Assembly (NCBI GenBank): GCA_963991145.1
Contig: CAXDOZ010000009.1
Location: 1 to 43,660 of the forward strand
DNA: 43,660 nt
Source: CAXDOZ01 sp963991145
Lineage (GTDB): Bacteria > Bacteroidota > Bacteroidia > Chitinophagales > JABDMM01
Reading direction: 5' to 3'
This document shows, in pieces, positions 31,069-39,837 of this stretch; within the stretch, counting starts at the first letter, position 1, and every line of letters begins with the position of its first letter. Position numbers and translations under genes: made by a program. The notes below the pieces were generated by a model, which made no database searches, was not told where the DNA came from, and worked only from the letters and a program-made list of their open reading frames with translations.

Positions 31069-33324
31069 ATGGAGAATTTGATTTACATCCTACCAATCTT
31101 CGGCCTTATCGGGCTGGTTTATATGGCTGTTCTTAGCGGCTGGGTAAAAAAGCAAGGAACCGGTACAGACCGGATGAAAGAGATCTCGAAATACATTGCA
31201 GAAGGAGCATTGGCATTTTTGAATGCTGAGTACAGAATCCTTGCAATTTTCGTAGTTGTAGCTGGAGCTCTCCTTGGAGCTATTTCAGCAATGGTTGAAA
31301 CCACTCACTGGTTTATCGTTATAGCATTCGTTATTGGAGCAGTATTCTCAGCACTAGCTGGAAACGTTGGAATGAGAATCGCTACCGCTGCAAATGTTCG
31401 TACAACGGAAGCAGCCAGAACTTCAATCGCAAAAGCCCTAAAAGTTTCATTCAGCGGTGGTACCGTAATGGGACTTGGTGTTGCCGGTTTAGCAGTTTTT
31501 GGACTTAGTTTACTATTCGCACTTCTTGCAAAGATGTTCATGACCGGTTCCTCTGATGTTGGGGTATTCGTAAGTGAAATGACCATCGTTCTTGAAGCAC
31601 TTGCTGGATTCTCACTTGGAGCAGAGTCAATCGCACTTTTCGCCCGTGTTGGTGGAGGTATCTACACCAAAGCTGCCGATGTTGGAGCTGACCTTGTAGG
31701 TAAAGTTGAAGCAGGTATTCCAGAAGATGATCCTCGTAACCCTGCAACAATTGCTGATAATGTTGGTGACAACGTTGGTGATGTTGCCGGAATGGGAGCA
31801 GATCTTTTCGGTTCTTATGTAGCAACTGTTCTTGCAGCAATGGTTCTTGGAAATTATGTGATCCGCGATATGGGGGAAATTCCAGACGGTTTCGGAGGAA
31901 TGGGTCCTATCCTACTTCCTGTTTTGATCGCCGGATTGGGAATCATCTTCTCTATCATTGGAACATGGTTGATCCGCATCAGCGATGAAAATGCTAAAGA
32001 ACCACAAGTTCAGGGAGCACTTAACCGTGGAAACTGGGCTTCAATCATCCTTACAGCAATCGCTTCTTTCTTTGTGATCAAGTGGATGTTGCCTGAAACA
32101 ATGAGCATGGAGTTCTTCGGTGAGGGAATGAAAGATATCCCTAGCATGAATGTATTCTACTCGGTTCTTGTAGGTCTGGCCGTTGGAGGTTTGATCTCTT
32201 ACTTCACTGAATACTACACTGGTCTTGGTAAGAAGCCCGTAGTTGATATCGTACAAAACTCAAGCACTGGTGCTGCTACAAATATCATCGCCGGACTATC
32301 AGTTGGTATGATCTCTACTTTCCTTCCAATCATCCTTTTCGCAGGCGCGATCTGGGGAGCTTATGCTCTTGCAGGATTCTACGGAGTTGCGATCGCAGCT
32401 TCTGGTATGATGGCTACAACAGCTATGCAGCTTGCTATTGATGCATTTGGACCAATCGCTGATAATGCGGGTGGTATTGCTGAAATGAGTGAGCTTCCAG
32501 AGGAAGTAAGAACTCGTACAGATATCCTTGATTCAGTTGGTAACACAACTGCTGCAATCGGAAAAGGATTCGCTATTGCCTCTGCTGCTCTTACAGCTCT
32601 TGCTCTTTTTGCAGCATATGTAACATTCACGGAGATCGAAGGGATCAACATTTTTAAAGCGCCTGTTCTTGCAGCCCTTTTCGTTGGAGGAATGGTGCCG
32701 GTTGTTTTCTCAGCACTTGCAATGAAATCAGTTGGTAAGGCAGCTATGGAAATGGTGAAAGAAGTTCGTCGCCAGTTCAAAGAGATCCCAGGTATCATGG
32801 AAGGTACAGGTACACCTGAGTACGGAAAATGTGTTGACATTTCAACTCAGGCGGCATTGAGAGAAATGATGCTTCCTGGTGCTATTACTATCCTTTTCCC
32901 ATTGATCATTGGATTTGGTTCTGGTCTTCTAACAGGTGATTGGATGCTTGCCGCTGAGATCCTTGGGGGATATATGGCAGGTGTATGTGTGAGTGGTGTT
33001 CTTTGGGCGATCTTCCAAAACAATGCCGGTGGTGCATGGGATAACGCTAAGAAGTCTTTCGAAGCTGGAATTGAGATCGACGGTAAAATGACTTACAAAG
33101 GTTCTGATGCTCACAAAGCAGCAGTAACTGGTGATACAGTTGGAGATCCATTCAAGGATACTTCAGGACCATCGATGAATATCCTTATCAAATTGACCTG
33201 TCTTGTAGGTTTGGTTATCGCTCCATTGCTAGCTGATCTTGCCGGAAACGGACATAGCACTGCTACTGAAGAAGAAGCAGCGGTTGAAGAAGTGATCGAG
33301 CTTGAATCGAATAACGCTGAATAA
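31069..33324 (+). CDS. hppA: Membrane-bound ion-translocating pyrophosphatase, K+-dependent type
   Basis: 751 aa with about 16 transmembrane helices. It hydrolyses cytoplasmic PPi to pump H+ and/or Na+ out. The catalytic sequence DVGADLVGKVE near 202-212, followed by EDDPRNPATIADNVGDNVGD (about 219-238), supplies the Mg-PPi aspartates, and a second aspartate cluster is GDTVGDPFKDTSGPS near 685-700. In VGNTTAAIGKG (about 490-500), Ala495 sits where K+-independent enzymes have Lys, so this is the K+-dependent subfamily. Whether Na+ or H+ is pumped cannot be read safely. The tail after the last helix is acidic (EEEAAVEEVIELE). It is monocistronic, with a clear promoter and terminator. Confidence 0.95.
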   Translation: MENLIYILPIFGLIGLVYMAVLSGWVKKQGTGTDRMKEISKYIAEGALAFLNAEYRILAIFVVVAGALLGAISAMVETTHWFIVIAFVIGAVFSALAGNVGMRIATAANVRTTEAARTSIAKALKVSFSGGTVMGLGVAGLAVFGLSLLFALLAKMFMTGSSDVGVFVSEMTIVLEALAGFSLGAESIALFARVGGGIYTKAADVGADLVGKVEAGIPEDDPRNPATIADNVGDNVGDVAGMGADLFGSYVATVLAAMVLGNYVIRDMGEIPDGFGGMGPILLPVLIAGLGIIFSIIGTWLIRISDENAKEPQVQGALNRGNWASIILTAIASFFVIKWMLPETMSMEFFGEGMKDIPSMNVFYSVLVGLAVGGLISYFTEYYTGLGKKPVVDIVQNSSTGAATNIIAGLSVGMISTFLPIILFAGAIWGAYALAGFYGVAIAASGMMATTAMQLAIDAFGPIADNAGGIAEMSELPEEVRTRTDILDSVGNTTAAIGKGFAIASAALTALALFAAYVTFTEIEGINIFKAPVLAALFVGGMVPVVFSALAMKSVGKAAMEMVKEVRRQFKEIPGIMEGTGTPEYGKCVDISTQAALREMMLPGAITILFPLIIGFGSGLLTGDWMLAAEILGGYMAGVCVSGVLWAIFQNNAGGAWDNAKKSFEAGIEIDGKMTYKGSDAHKAAVTGDTVGDPFKDTSGPSMNILIKLTCLVGLVIAPLLADLAGNGHSTATEEEAAVEEVIELESNNAE

Positions 33325-33343
33325 GGTCTAAGAAAACAGATAC

Positions 33344-33373
33344 AAAGCCGGGCTCAACAGTCCGGCTTTTTTT
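33344..33373 (+). terminator. Rho-independent terminator after hppA
   Basis: AAAGCCGG (33344-33351) pairs with CCGGCTTT (33362-33369) around a 10-nt loop, followed by a run of seven T (33367-33373). It starts 19 nt after the hppA stop. Confidence 0.87.
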
Positions 33374-33430
33374 GTGCCCGTTCATTTATTTCCAGGCAAT
33401 TTTATTCGGGCTTGACTCTAGCTTTCCGCC

Positions 33431-34189
33431 GTGAGGTGGCTTTTCATTATTCTAATATCGGTTCCCGTTTACTCCTGGAGTCAAGGCAGAATCATCAACA
33501 TTCAGGATGAGCTGATCGCTTATGTATCAAACCCTGCTCTCTTTCTCAAAAAAGATGGCTTCCATATTTCGGCCTACGGCCGGATGGATCATAATCTCTC
33601 AGGAATTTTTCAGACCGGAATCGCGCCTTCATATCAACTCTCAAATCACAGATTATCTATAAACTACTCTTGCAGTGGATCTACCCTTTTTCTCAGATCT
33701 GATATTGGATTGACCTATGGCTTAAAGATTGCAGGGCAGAATTCCATTGGAATAAATCTGGGAGTTCAAATTCAACCAAATTCAGAAGCACAAGCCAAAA
33801 TTCTCCCCAGACTTGGGATTGCTGCTGTTCTGAGGATCTCTGAAAATTGGCAAATGGCATTCCTAGCCAATCAACTAATTCCCAGTAAGAGAGGTGAAGC
33901 AGGAAGCATTGCAATTCCCATGTCCTATTACATTGGAATCAGGTACAAACCAAAAGATGATATCTCCCTAAGTTTTCAGATCAGCTATCACGAGTTTTAC
34001 CTGCTCTCGCTCTTAATAGATCTTAGTTATCAGATCAACCCCTCCTTTCGCCTTTCAGGCGGATTGGATACTGCCACGAGACAGCCAAATTTGCGTTTGG
34101 TTCTAATTCAAAAAGATCTCAGCATTTGTCTCTCGCTGTTCTACCATTACCAATTGGGACTCTCACCTGAATTAGCTGTCCAATGGTGA
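33431..34189 (+). CDS. Putative outer-membrane beta-barrel protein (PorV/PorP-like fold), unassigned
   Basis: 252 aa with a GTG start (GTG AGG TGG CTT). Signal peptide (IILISVPVYSWSQ, cleavage after it), then alternating hydrophobic/polar strands to a terminal aromatic (ELAVQW), the sign of an outer-membrane barrel. The early segment YVSNPALFLKKDGFHIS resembles the N-x-P-A opening of PorV/PorQ and PorP/SprF proteins, so it could be a small porin-like accessory. I do not recognise it further. Its 3' end overlaps the next gene by 7 nt, so the two are coupled and probably work together. Start is uncertain because no Shine-Dalgarno is evident. Confidence 0.65.
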   Translation: MRWLFIILISVPVYSWSQGRIINIQDELIAYVSNPALFLKKDGFHISAYGRMDHNLSGIFQTGIAPSYQLSNHRLSINYSCSGSTLFLRSDIGLTYGLKIAGQNSIGINLGVQIQPNSEAQAKILPRLGIAAVLRISENWQMAFLANQLIPSKRGEAGSIAIPMSYYIGIRYKPKDDISLSFQISYHEFYLLSLLIDLSYQINPSFRLSGGLDTATRQPNLRLVLIQKDLSICLSLFYHYQLGLSPELAVQW

Positions 34190-36165
34190 GAATTATTTTC
34201 ATTTTCTCTCTCAGCTTTTGCTTTGTGGTTTCTTCAATAGCTCAGGAATTTTGGTCAGATCCAGAGCGCATTGTAGATCCAGAGCACTATGCCGAAAATC
34301 AGGCCATCCTCTCCCAATTACCTGAATTGAATATTCCATTGCAGGAACTACCATTAGAGTTCTGGGAGAATCTGGAAGGGCTAGATAGATCAGATGCCTT
34401 CGCTATAAAAACTTTCATTGACTCAAGCACTCAGATGAAAAGCATTTGGGAGCTGATCTGCACACCCGATCTAGATGAGAGGAAACTTTATCCGCACATT
34501 CCTTTACTGAGCAGCTTTTCTCTCAAACCTGTAGATAAAAAATGGAAGCTCAAGAATGCATTGAAATGGGCAAAACAGGAATTAGTAATTCGAATTGAAT
34601 GGGACCCAGATCGCGAGATCACCGCGATCGAACTTGACAGCATGAGAAGTCTGAAAGTGAGTCCGGTCAAGTTCTATACGCGTTATCGCTTTTACTCTGT
34701 TGGTAGGCTTTCAGCCGGATTGGTGCTTGAAACAGATCCGGGCGAAGCCCTCCCCTTTCAAAAAAACCAGGCCTGGATAGATTTTGTGGCCGGACACATA
34801 GCGATTGAAAACCTCGGAATTCTAAAACAATTGATCATAGGTGATTACCGAATTCTATGGGGTAATGGCTTATGGTCCTGGACAGGATTTGGAATAGGGA
34901 AAGGTGTGCCGGTTTGTAATCTAATTCCTCATGCCAGCATCCTCAAACCCTATACTTCGAGCAATGAGTATAGCTTTTATCGAGGCCTTTCCGCCCGATT
35001 TCAATTCAAGAGTGCTCAATTTATTCCATTCCTTTCACATCGCAATTTTGATGCATCAGTTGACACCATTGGGGAAAATCGATTTCAATCTATTCGTCAG
35101 GATGGAATACATAACTCAGCAGGAACACTTGCCAGAAAAAAGCAACTCCAGGCCTCAATGGCAGGAATTGTTTTTAAGTATGGTAAAAGAAGTTGGGAGA
35201 TCGGCACTTTAATTCAAGGGAGTTTTCTGAGCGCAAATAGACAAAACCTCGCTTCAAACTTCTATCAGAGTCGCGATTGGACTGGCTCCTGGATTGGAAC
35301 CATATCACAAACATTCAAGATCTATGGAAAACACAGCAGCTTCTTTTCAGAACTAGTTTTTCTTAATAATGGAGCGCATTCATTTTCCGCTTCGCTAAGC
35401 TGGAAGGCGGCCCCCCAAATTGAAATAGCAACAGCCATCCGCAGCGCGAGCACGAACTACTTCTCTTTTTTCCCTAATGGACCATTCGCCGATAGCAAAG
35501 GACGAAATGAAAAGGGCATTCATCTGGCAATGAGATTTACTCCAATCGGAAATCTCAATCTTCAGGCCTATGCTGATATCTATACTTCAAACTGGTTAGC
35601 TTATCGGGAAGACCGCCCCATTTCCAACCTCGATTTCTTTCTTCAGGCAGATTATGTAATAAACAGGACGGTAAGGATCAGTTCGAGATTTCGGAGAAAA
35701 GTGAAGATGCAGAACCTTAGTTCTGCCCTTGCATTACCTGAGGTTCTTTCCAATGAATTGACTCAGCTTCGCTTTAGCTGTTCCTTTCCCCTTTCCGCAT
35801 CTTTACAATCAAGCTCAAAGATCGAATGGTCATGGGCAGATTCAAGAGGTCTCTTCATTTCTCAGGATCTTATCTGGAAGGCTCCTCAAGTAATATCTCT
35901 TGTATTGAGATGGTCCATCTATCAAATTGAATCTTACAATGCCAGAATCTACGCTTATGAGCACACCCCTCTTTACATGTTTGGCTTGCCTTCATTCTCA
36001 GGAATAGGGAATAGGATTTACACCATGCTGAAACTGAAAATTGGAAGGAACTTTCAGTCCTGGATAAAAGCTGCCTGCACCCTTCAAAAATCCGGCGAAG
36101 CCGAAGTTTTCTCCAATATGGATAGCCTGTGGGAGTTTGACTTTCAGATCAGATTTAGTTTTTAG
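34183..36165 (+). CDS. Outer-membrane protein with N-terminal helix-hairpin-helix-like region and C-terminal barrel
   Basis: 660 aa. Signal peptide ends near residue 20 (CFVVSSIAQ). Residues about 30-110 resemble the degenerate helix-hairpin-helix repeats seen in a Bacteroidota family otherwise annotated only as HhH-containing: LPLEFWENLEGLDRSDAFAI and then KSIWELICTPDLDERKLYPHI follow the usual L-x-x-L-...-Y-G-x-x-x-S-x-x-E-L-x-x-I-P-G pattern loosely. The rest, about 140-660, is a long beta-strand-rich region ending in the OMP-like F-x-x-RFSF. GDYRILWGNGLWSWTGFG near 222-239 is a conserved-looking loop. HhH motifs usually bind DNA, but here the region would be periplasmic and its ligand is unknown. 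It is coupled to the upstream barrel gene. Confidence 0.7.
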   Translation: MVRIIFIFSLSFCFVVSSIAQEFWSDPERIVDPEHYAENQAILSQLPELNIPLQELPLEFWENLEGLDRSDAFAIKTFIDSSTQMKSIWELICTPDLDERKLYPHIPLLSSFSLKPVDKKWKLKNALKWAKQELVIRIEWDPDREITAIELDSMRSLKVSPVKFYTRYRFYSVGRLSAGLVLETDPGEALPFQKNQAWIDFVAGHIAIENLGILKQLIIGDYRILWGNGLWSWTGFGIGKGVPVCNLIPHASILKPYTSSNEYSFYRGLSARFQFKSAQFIPFLSHRNFDASVDTIGENRFQSIRQDGIHNSAGTLARKKQLQASMAGIVFKYGKRSWEIGTLIQGSFLSANRQNLASNFYQSRDWTGSWIGTISQTFKIYGKHSSFFSELVFLNNGAHSFSASLSWKAAPQIEIATAIRSASTNYFSFFPNGPFADSKGRNEKGIHLAMRFTPIGNLNLQAYADIYTSNWLAYREDRPISNLDFFLQADYVINRTVRISSRFRRKVKMQNLSSALALPEVLSNELTQLRFSCSFPLSASLQSSSKIEWSWADSRGLFISQDLIWKAPQVISLVLRWSIYQIESYNARIYAYEHTPLYMFGLPSFSGIGNRIYTMLKLKIGRNFQSWIKAACTLQKSGEAEVFSNMDSLWEFDFQIRFSF

Positions 36166-36181
36166 TCAGTATGGGCAAACA

Positions 36182-36216
36182 TTTGATTCCTCATGCTTGA
36201 TATTCTGTTAATTTTG
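36182..36216 (+). promoter_or_regulatory. Putative lepA promoter
   Basis: TTTG at 36182-36185, a 23-nt spacer, then TAATTTTG at 36209-36216, an exact -7 match. It ends 8 nt before the ATG at 36225, and the upstream in-frame GTG at 36216 is part of it. Confidence 0.45.
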
Positions 36217-36224
36217 TGGCTTCT

Positions 36225-38012
36225 ATGGAGTACCGCAATTTCTGCATCATTGCACATATCGATCACGGGAAAAGCACCCTGGCAGATCGACTGCTTGATG
36301 CCACAAATACAATAACCCAGCGTGATAAGATGGATCAGGTCCTGGATGACATGGACCTTGAGCGAGAAAGGGGAATCACAATTAAGAGTCACGCTATTCA
36401 AATGGACTTCCCATTCAATGGGAAAGACTATGTTCTGAACCTGATCGACACCCCGGGTCACGTTGACTTCTCTTATGAGGTGAGTAGAGCTATTGCCGCC
36501 TGTGAAGGTGCACTTCTGCTTGTAGATGCCACTCAGGGAATTCAGGCCCAAACGATCTCTAATCTCTATCTGGCGCTTGAGCACGATCTCGAGATCATTC
36601 CAGTGGTAAACAAGATCGATATGGATGGAGCCATGATCGATGAAGTCGCTGATCAGATCATCGACCTCATCGGTTGTGAACGTGAGGATATCATTCCTGC
36701 CAGTGGAAAGACCGGTGAGGGAGTAGATAAGGTTCTTGAAGCGATCATTGATAGAGTTCCGGCGGCAAAGATGGATAAGGAAAAGCCTTTGAAAGCTTTG
36801 GTCTTCGACTCAATGTTCAATCAATATCGTGGTGTAATTGCCTATTTCCGTGTATTTGAAGGCGAGTTGAATAAAGGTGACGAGATCAAATTCGTCAACA
36901 CCGGCCGCACCTATTATGCAGAAGAGATCGGAGTCTTAAGACTTGAGCAGGAACCGAAGAAAAAGCTCTCCGCAGGAGATGTAGGATACATCGTAACTGG
37001 AGTCAAAACTAATTCTGAGATCAAAGTAGGTGATACCATCACCCATAAAGCTCAGCCTTGTGAAGAGGCAATTCAGGGATTTGAGGATGTGAAACCTATG
37101 GTATTCGCAGGGATCTATCCAATCGATTCTGATGACTTTGAGGATCTCCGCGACAGCCTTGAAAAACTCCAGTTGAACGATGCAAGTTTGGTTTATGAGC
37201 CAGAGACTTCCATTGCTCTTGGCTTTGGATTTCGCTGTGGATTCCTTGGAATGCTTCACCTGGAGATCATCCAGGAAAGACTTGAAAGAGAATACGACCA
37301 GTCGGTTATCACAACAGTACCTCAGGTAACCTACTTCGCTTACACAACTTCAGATGAAAAACTAACGATCCATAACCCATCGGATCTGCCAGAGCCAACT
37401 TATATCAAGTATCTGGAGGAGCCATGGATCAAGGCACAGATCATTACCAAGCCCGATTATGTGGGTTCGATCATGGGATTGTGCATAGAGAAACGAGGGG
37501 AGTTAAAGAATCAGGTTTACCTGTCTACTTCCAGAGTTGAGCTGACCTTTGAGATGCCTTTGGCAGAGATCGTCTTTGACTTCTATGATAAGCTAAAGTC
37601 GATCTCAAAAGGATATGCATCATTCGACTACTACCCTATCGATTTTCGACGCGGTGAACTGGTCAAGCTCGATATAAAACTGAATGGTGAGAATGTGGAT
37701 GCGCTTTCGAGTATGATCCACAGAGATAAGGCATATGAATTCGGTCGCAGGCTTTGTGAGAAGCTGAAAGAATTAATACCGAAGCAGCAGTTTGTGATTG
37801 CTATCCAGGCAGCTATCGGAGCCAAGATCATTGCAAGGGAGACCATCTCTGCCCTGAGAAAAGATGTTACCGCAAAATGTTATGGTGGTGATATCACTCG
37901 TAAAAGAAAGCTTCTTGAAAAGCAGAAGAAAGGAAAAAAGAAAATGCGCCAATTTGGTAAGGTAGAAGTGCCTCAACAAGCCTTCCTTGCTGTTCTAAAA
38001 CTCAATGACTAA
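36225..38012 (+). CDS. lepA: Elongation factor 4 (LepA), ribosome back-translocating GTPase
   Basis: 595 aa from the ATG at 36225, chosen over an in-frame GTG at 36216 because the -7 element overlaps the GTG and the family begins with M-x-x-x-RNFCIIAHIDHGKS. G motifs are AHIDHGKST (G1), RGITIKSHAI (G2), DTPGHVDF (G3), NKID (G4) and SGKTGEGV (G5). The translation-factor domain II, the EF-G-like domains III and V, and the LepA-specific C-terminal domain (RRGELVKLDI..., KRKLLEKQKKGKKKMRQFG near the end) are all present. It binds the ribosome and is thought to act on mistranslocated or stressed complexes. It heads a run of closely spaced genes (folD starts 9 nt later). Confidence 0.97.
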   Translation: MEYRNFCIIAHIDHGKSTLADRLLDATNTITQRDKMDQVLDDMDLERERGITIKSHAIQMDFPFNGKDYVLNLIDTPGHVDFSYEVSRAIAACEGALLLVDATQGIQAQTISNLYLALEHDLEIIPVVNKIDMDGAMIDEVADQIIDLIGCEREDIIPASGKTGEGVDKVLEAIIDRVPAAKMDKEKPLKALVFDSMFNQYRGVIAYFRVFEGELNKGDEIKFVNTGRTYYAEEIGVLRLEQEPKKKLSAGDVGYIVTGVKTNSEIKVGDTITHKAQPCEEAIQGFEDVKPMVFAGIYPIDSDDFEDLRDSLEKLQLNDASLVYEPETSIALGFGFRCGFLGMLHLEIIQERLEREYDQSVITTVPQVTYFAYTTSDEKLTIHNPSDLPEPTYIKYLEEPWIKAQIITKPDYVGSIMGLCIEKRGELKNQVYLSTSRVELTFEMPLAEIVFDFYDKLKSISKGYASFDYYPIDFRRGELVKLDIKLNGENVDALSSMIHRDKAYEFGRRLCEKLKELIPKQQFVIAIQAAIGAKIIARETISALRKDVTAKCYGGDITRKRKLLEKQKKGKKKMRQFGKVEVPQQAFLAVLKLND

Positions 38013-38021
38013 AAACCATTT

Positions 38022-38903
38022 ATGCAACTGATCGACGGAAACGCAACAGCCAAAACCATTAAATCTGAAATTAAAACAGAAGTAGATTCAATTCTTGCAA
38101 ATGGTGGAAAGGCTCCGCATCTGGTAGCAGTTTTAGTTGGGAATGATGGTGCATCTGAATCTTATGTTGGATTTAAAGTTAAAGACTGTGCCGAGGTTGG
38201 ATTTAAATCAACACTTCTTCGATTTGAGGAGAGTATTTCAGAGGAAGATCTGATCGCTGAAATTAAAAAACTCAACTCCGATCCTGATGTTGATGGGTAT
38301 ATCGTTCAGCTTCCACTCCCAAAGCACATCAATACTGACAATATTCTTTTAGAGGTACAGCCGGAAAAAGATGTAGATGGTTTTCATCCGCAAAATGTAG
38401 GTCGGATGACTCTTGGTCTACCCTGTTATCTGCCTGCTACTCCAAATGGTATCATGGAGCTTTTAAAGCGATATGAGATCGATACCGTTGGAAAGAACTG
38501 CGTGATCATCGGAAGATCAAATATCGTAGGAAGACCAATGAGCATTTTGATGTCGAGTAAAGGGAATCCAGGTGATTCAACCGTTACGGTTTGCCATCGT
38601 CACACAAAAAACCTTGAAGAGATCACTCGTTCTGCCGATATTTTAATTGCTGCAGTTGGAAATCCATTATCCATTCAGGAGCATATGGTAAAAGAAGGCG
38701 CCGTTGTAATAGATGTAGGAACAACGAGAGTCGAAGACCCAACGGCTAAGAGAGGATGGCGCTTAAAGGGCGATGTAGATTTTGAATCAGTTAGTCCAAA
38801 GTGTAGCTGGATCACTCCTGTCCCTGGTGGAGTTGGGCCAATGACTCGTGTTGCATTGTTAATGAACACGCTTAAGGCTGCAAAAGGAGAAATTTATGGC
38901 TAA
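38022..38903 (+). CDS. folD: Bifunctional methylenetetrahydrofolate dehydrogenase/methenyltetrahydrofolate cyclohydrolase
   Basis: 293 aa, the usual FolD size. It interconverts 5,10-methylene-, methenyl- and 10-formyl-tetrahydrofolate, supplying one-carbon units for purine and formyl-Met synthesis. Active-site motifs are SYVGFKVKDCAEVG (about 46-59, with Tyr and Lys), DGYIVQLPLPKHI (about 92-104), EKDVDGFHPQNVG near 113-125, the nucleotide-binding GRSNIVGRP (165-173) and PVPGGVGPMTRVALL near 267-281. It begins 9 nt after lepA and overlaps the next gene by 8 nt. No oddities are seen. Confidence 0.97.
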   Translation: MQLIDGNATAKTIKSEIKTEVDSILANGGKAPHLVAVLVGNDGASESYVGFKVKDCAEVGFKSTLLRFEESISEEDLIAEIKKLNSDPDVDGYIVQLPLPKHINTDNILLEVQPEKDVDGFHPQNVGRMTLGLPCYLPATPNGIMELLKRYEIDTVGKNCVIIGRSNIVGRPMSILMSSKGNPGDSTVTVCHRHTKNLEEITRSADILIAAVGNPLSIQEHMVKEGAVVIDVGTTRVEDPTAKRGWRLKGDVDFESVSPKCSWITPVPGGVGPMTRVALLMNTLKAAKGEIYG

Positions 38904-39837
38904 ATGGTTGATGGCCCTTATGGCAATTACCTTGTTCATCGCCTGTGATCAGGAAGAACAACAAGGAGATACCCAATCCCCTTCAGAATTATTTACTGAA
39001 CTCAATTCAACATCTGAGATCTCTATCGACAGGCAGGATGGAGTTTGGCTAGTTAAAAGAAATGTAACCGACTATAGGTTCATTCCCAATATCAGCGAAG
39101 CTGACACCACTCCAATGATCCTGAAAATTCAGGAGTTCGAAAATACGGTTGATGGAGAATCAATAGAATCCGGATTTACTGTTACAGGTCAGATATGGAA
39201 AGGAGAAGGATTTGAAAAAGAGTCCTGGAAGATCTCACGTGCAAGTAAGGAATTCGACCAGAAAATGGGTTGGGTTGAGTTTATGGAGAACGGCCACATG
39301 ATCGGGAACGAATATGGTGACGCTACTTACTTTCTATATGACCTGAAAACGGGAAAGCCACTGATCGACTTCACTTATGATCGTCTTACGATAAATGTGA
39401 TGTCGGATCCTAAAGACTATCGCTTACTTACTTACAGTTCCAGACTCACTGCAGGAGAAACTCAAAATAGGTTTCAGGCAGATTCTATGTTAGTGGGACT
39501 TGTTAGATATTCCGGGGCAGATGGTATCATTGATGAATTAGAAATTAGATTAAAAGACATTAGGAACTTTAACCTGGTACCTCCATACACTCCGCAACTC
39601 GAGTTGAAATCATCAGCTGAAAATGCCCAGCTAATGAATTACAATAAGTCTATTCTTCTTTGGCCAAATGCATCTGGTCAAATGGTCTTCTCAGATTACG
39701 CCATTAAGCTCACTTATTTTATTGGGCAGACTTATCGAGAGGTTCAAATGGTGATTCCAGTTAACAGAGATCAGATCAATGTCAATGACATTATCTTTGA
39801 TGATGCACTATTCGAACTGGTTCTAATAACAGAGTGA
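38896..39837 (+). CDS. Lipoprotein of unknown function
   Basis: 313 aa. The first residues MAKWLMALMAITLFIAC form a lipoprotein signal with lipobox LFIAC (Cys17), followed by an acidic/polar linker (DQEEQQGDTQSPSE). The rest is a soluble, beta-rich domain with no motif I recognise. The ATG overlaps the end of folD by 8 nt and its stop overlaps the queE start (GTGA), so it is in the middle of a coupled run. Without homology search, even a broad family cannot be named. The gene is real: codon use and the two coupled junctions support it. Confidence 0.75.
   Translation: MAKWLMALMAITLFIACDQEEQQGDTQSPSELFTELNSTSEISIDRQDGVWLVKRNVTDYRFIPNISEADTTPMILKIQEFENTVDGESIESGFTVTGQIWKGEGFEKESWKISRASKEFDQKMGWVEFMENGHMIGNEYGDATYFLYDLKTGKPLIDFTYDRLTINVMSDPKDYRLLTYSSRLTAGETQNRFQADSMLVGLVRYSGADGIIDELEIRLKDIRNFNLVPPYTPQLELKSSAENAQLMNYNKSILLWPNASGQMVFSDYAIKLTYFIGQTYREVQMVIPVNRDQINVNDIIFDDALFELVLITE

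Noticed and set aside
31538..31840. Minus-strand frame rich in Gln, His and Leu inside hppA
   Set aside because: It is the complement of Ala/Gly/Val-rich membrane codons, has no start context, and lies wholly within a certain gene.
36162..36584. 140-codon minus-strand frame over the lepA start
   Set aside because: No family resemblance, and it is fully antisense to the highly conserved G domain of LepA.
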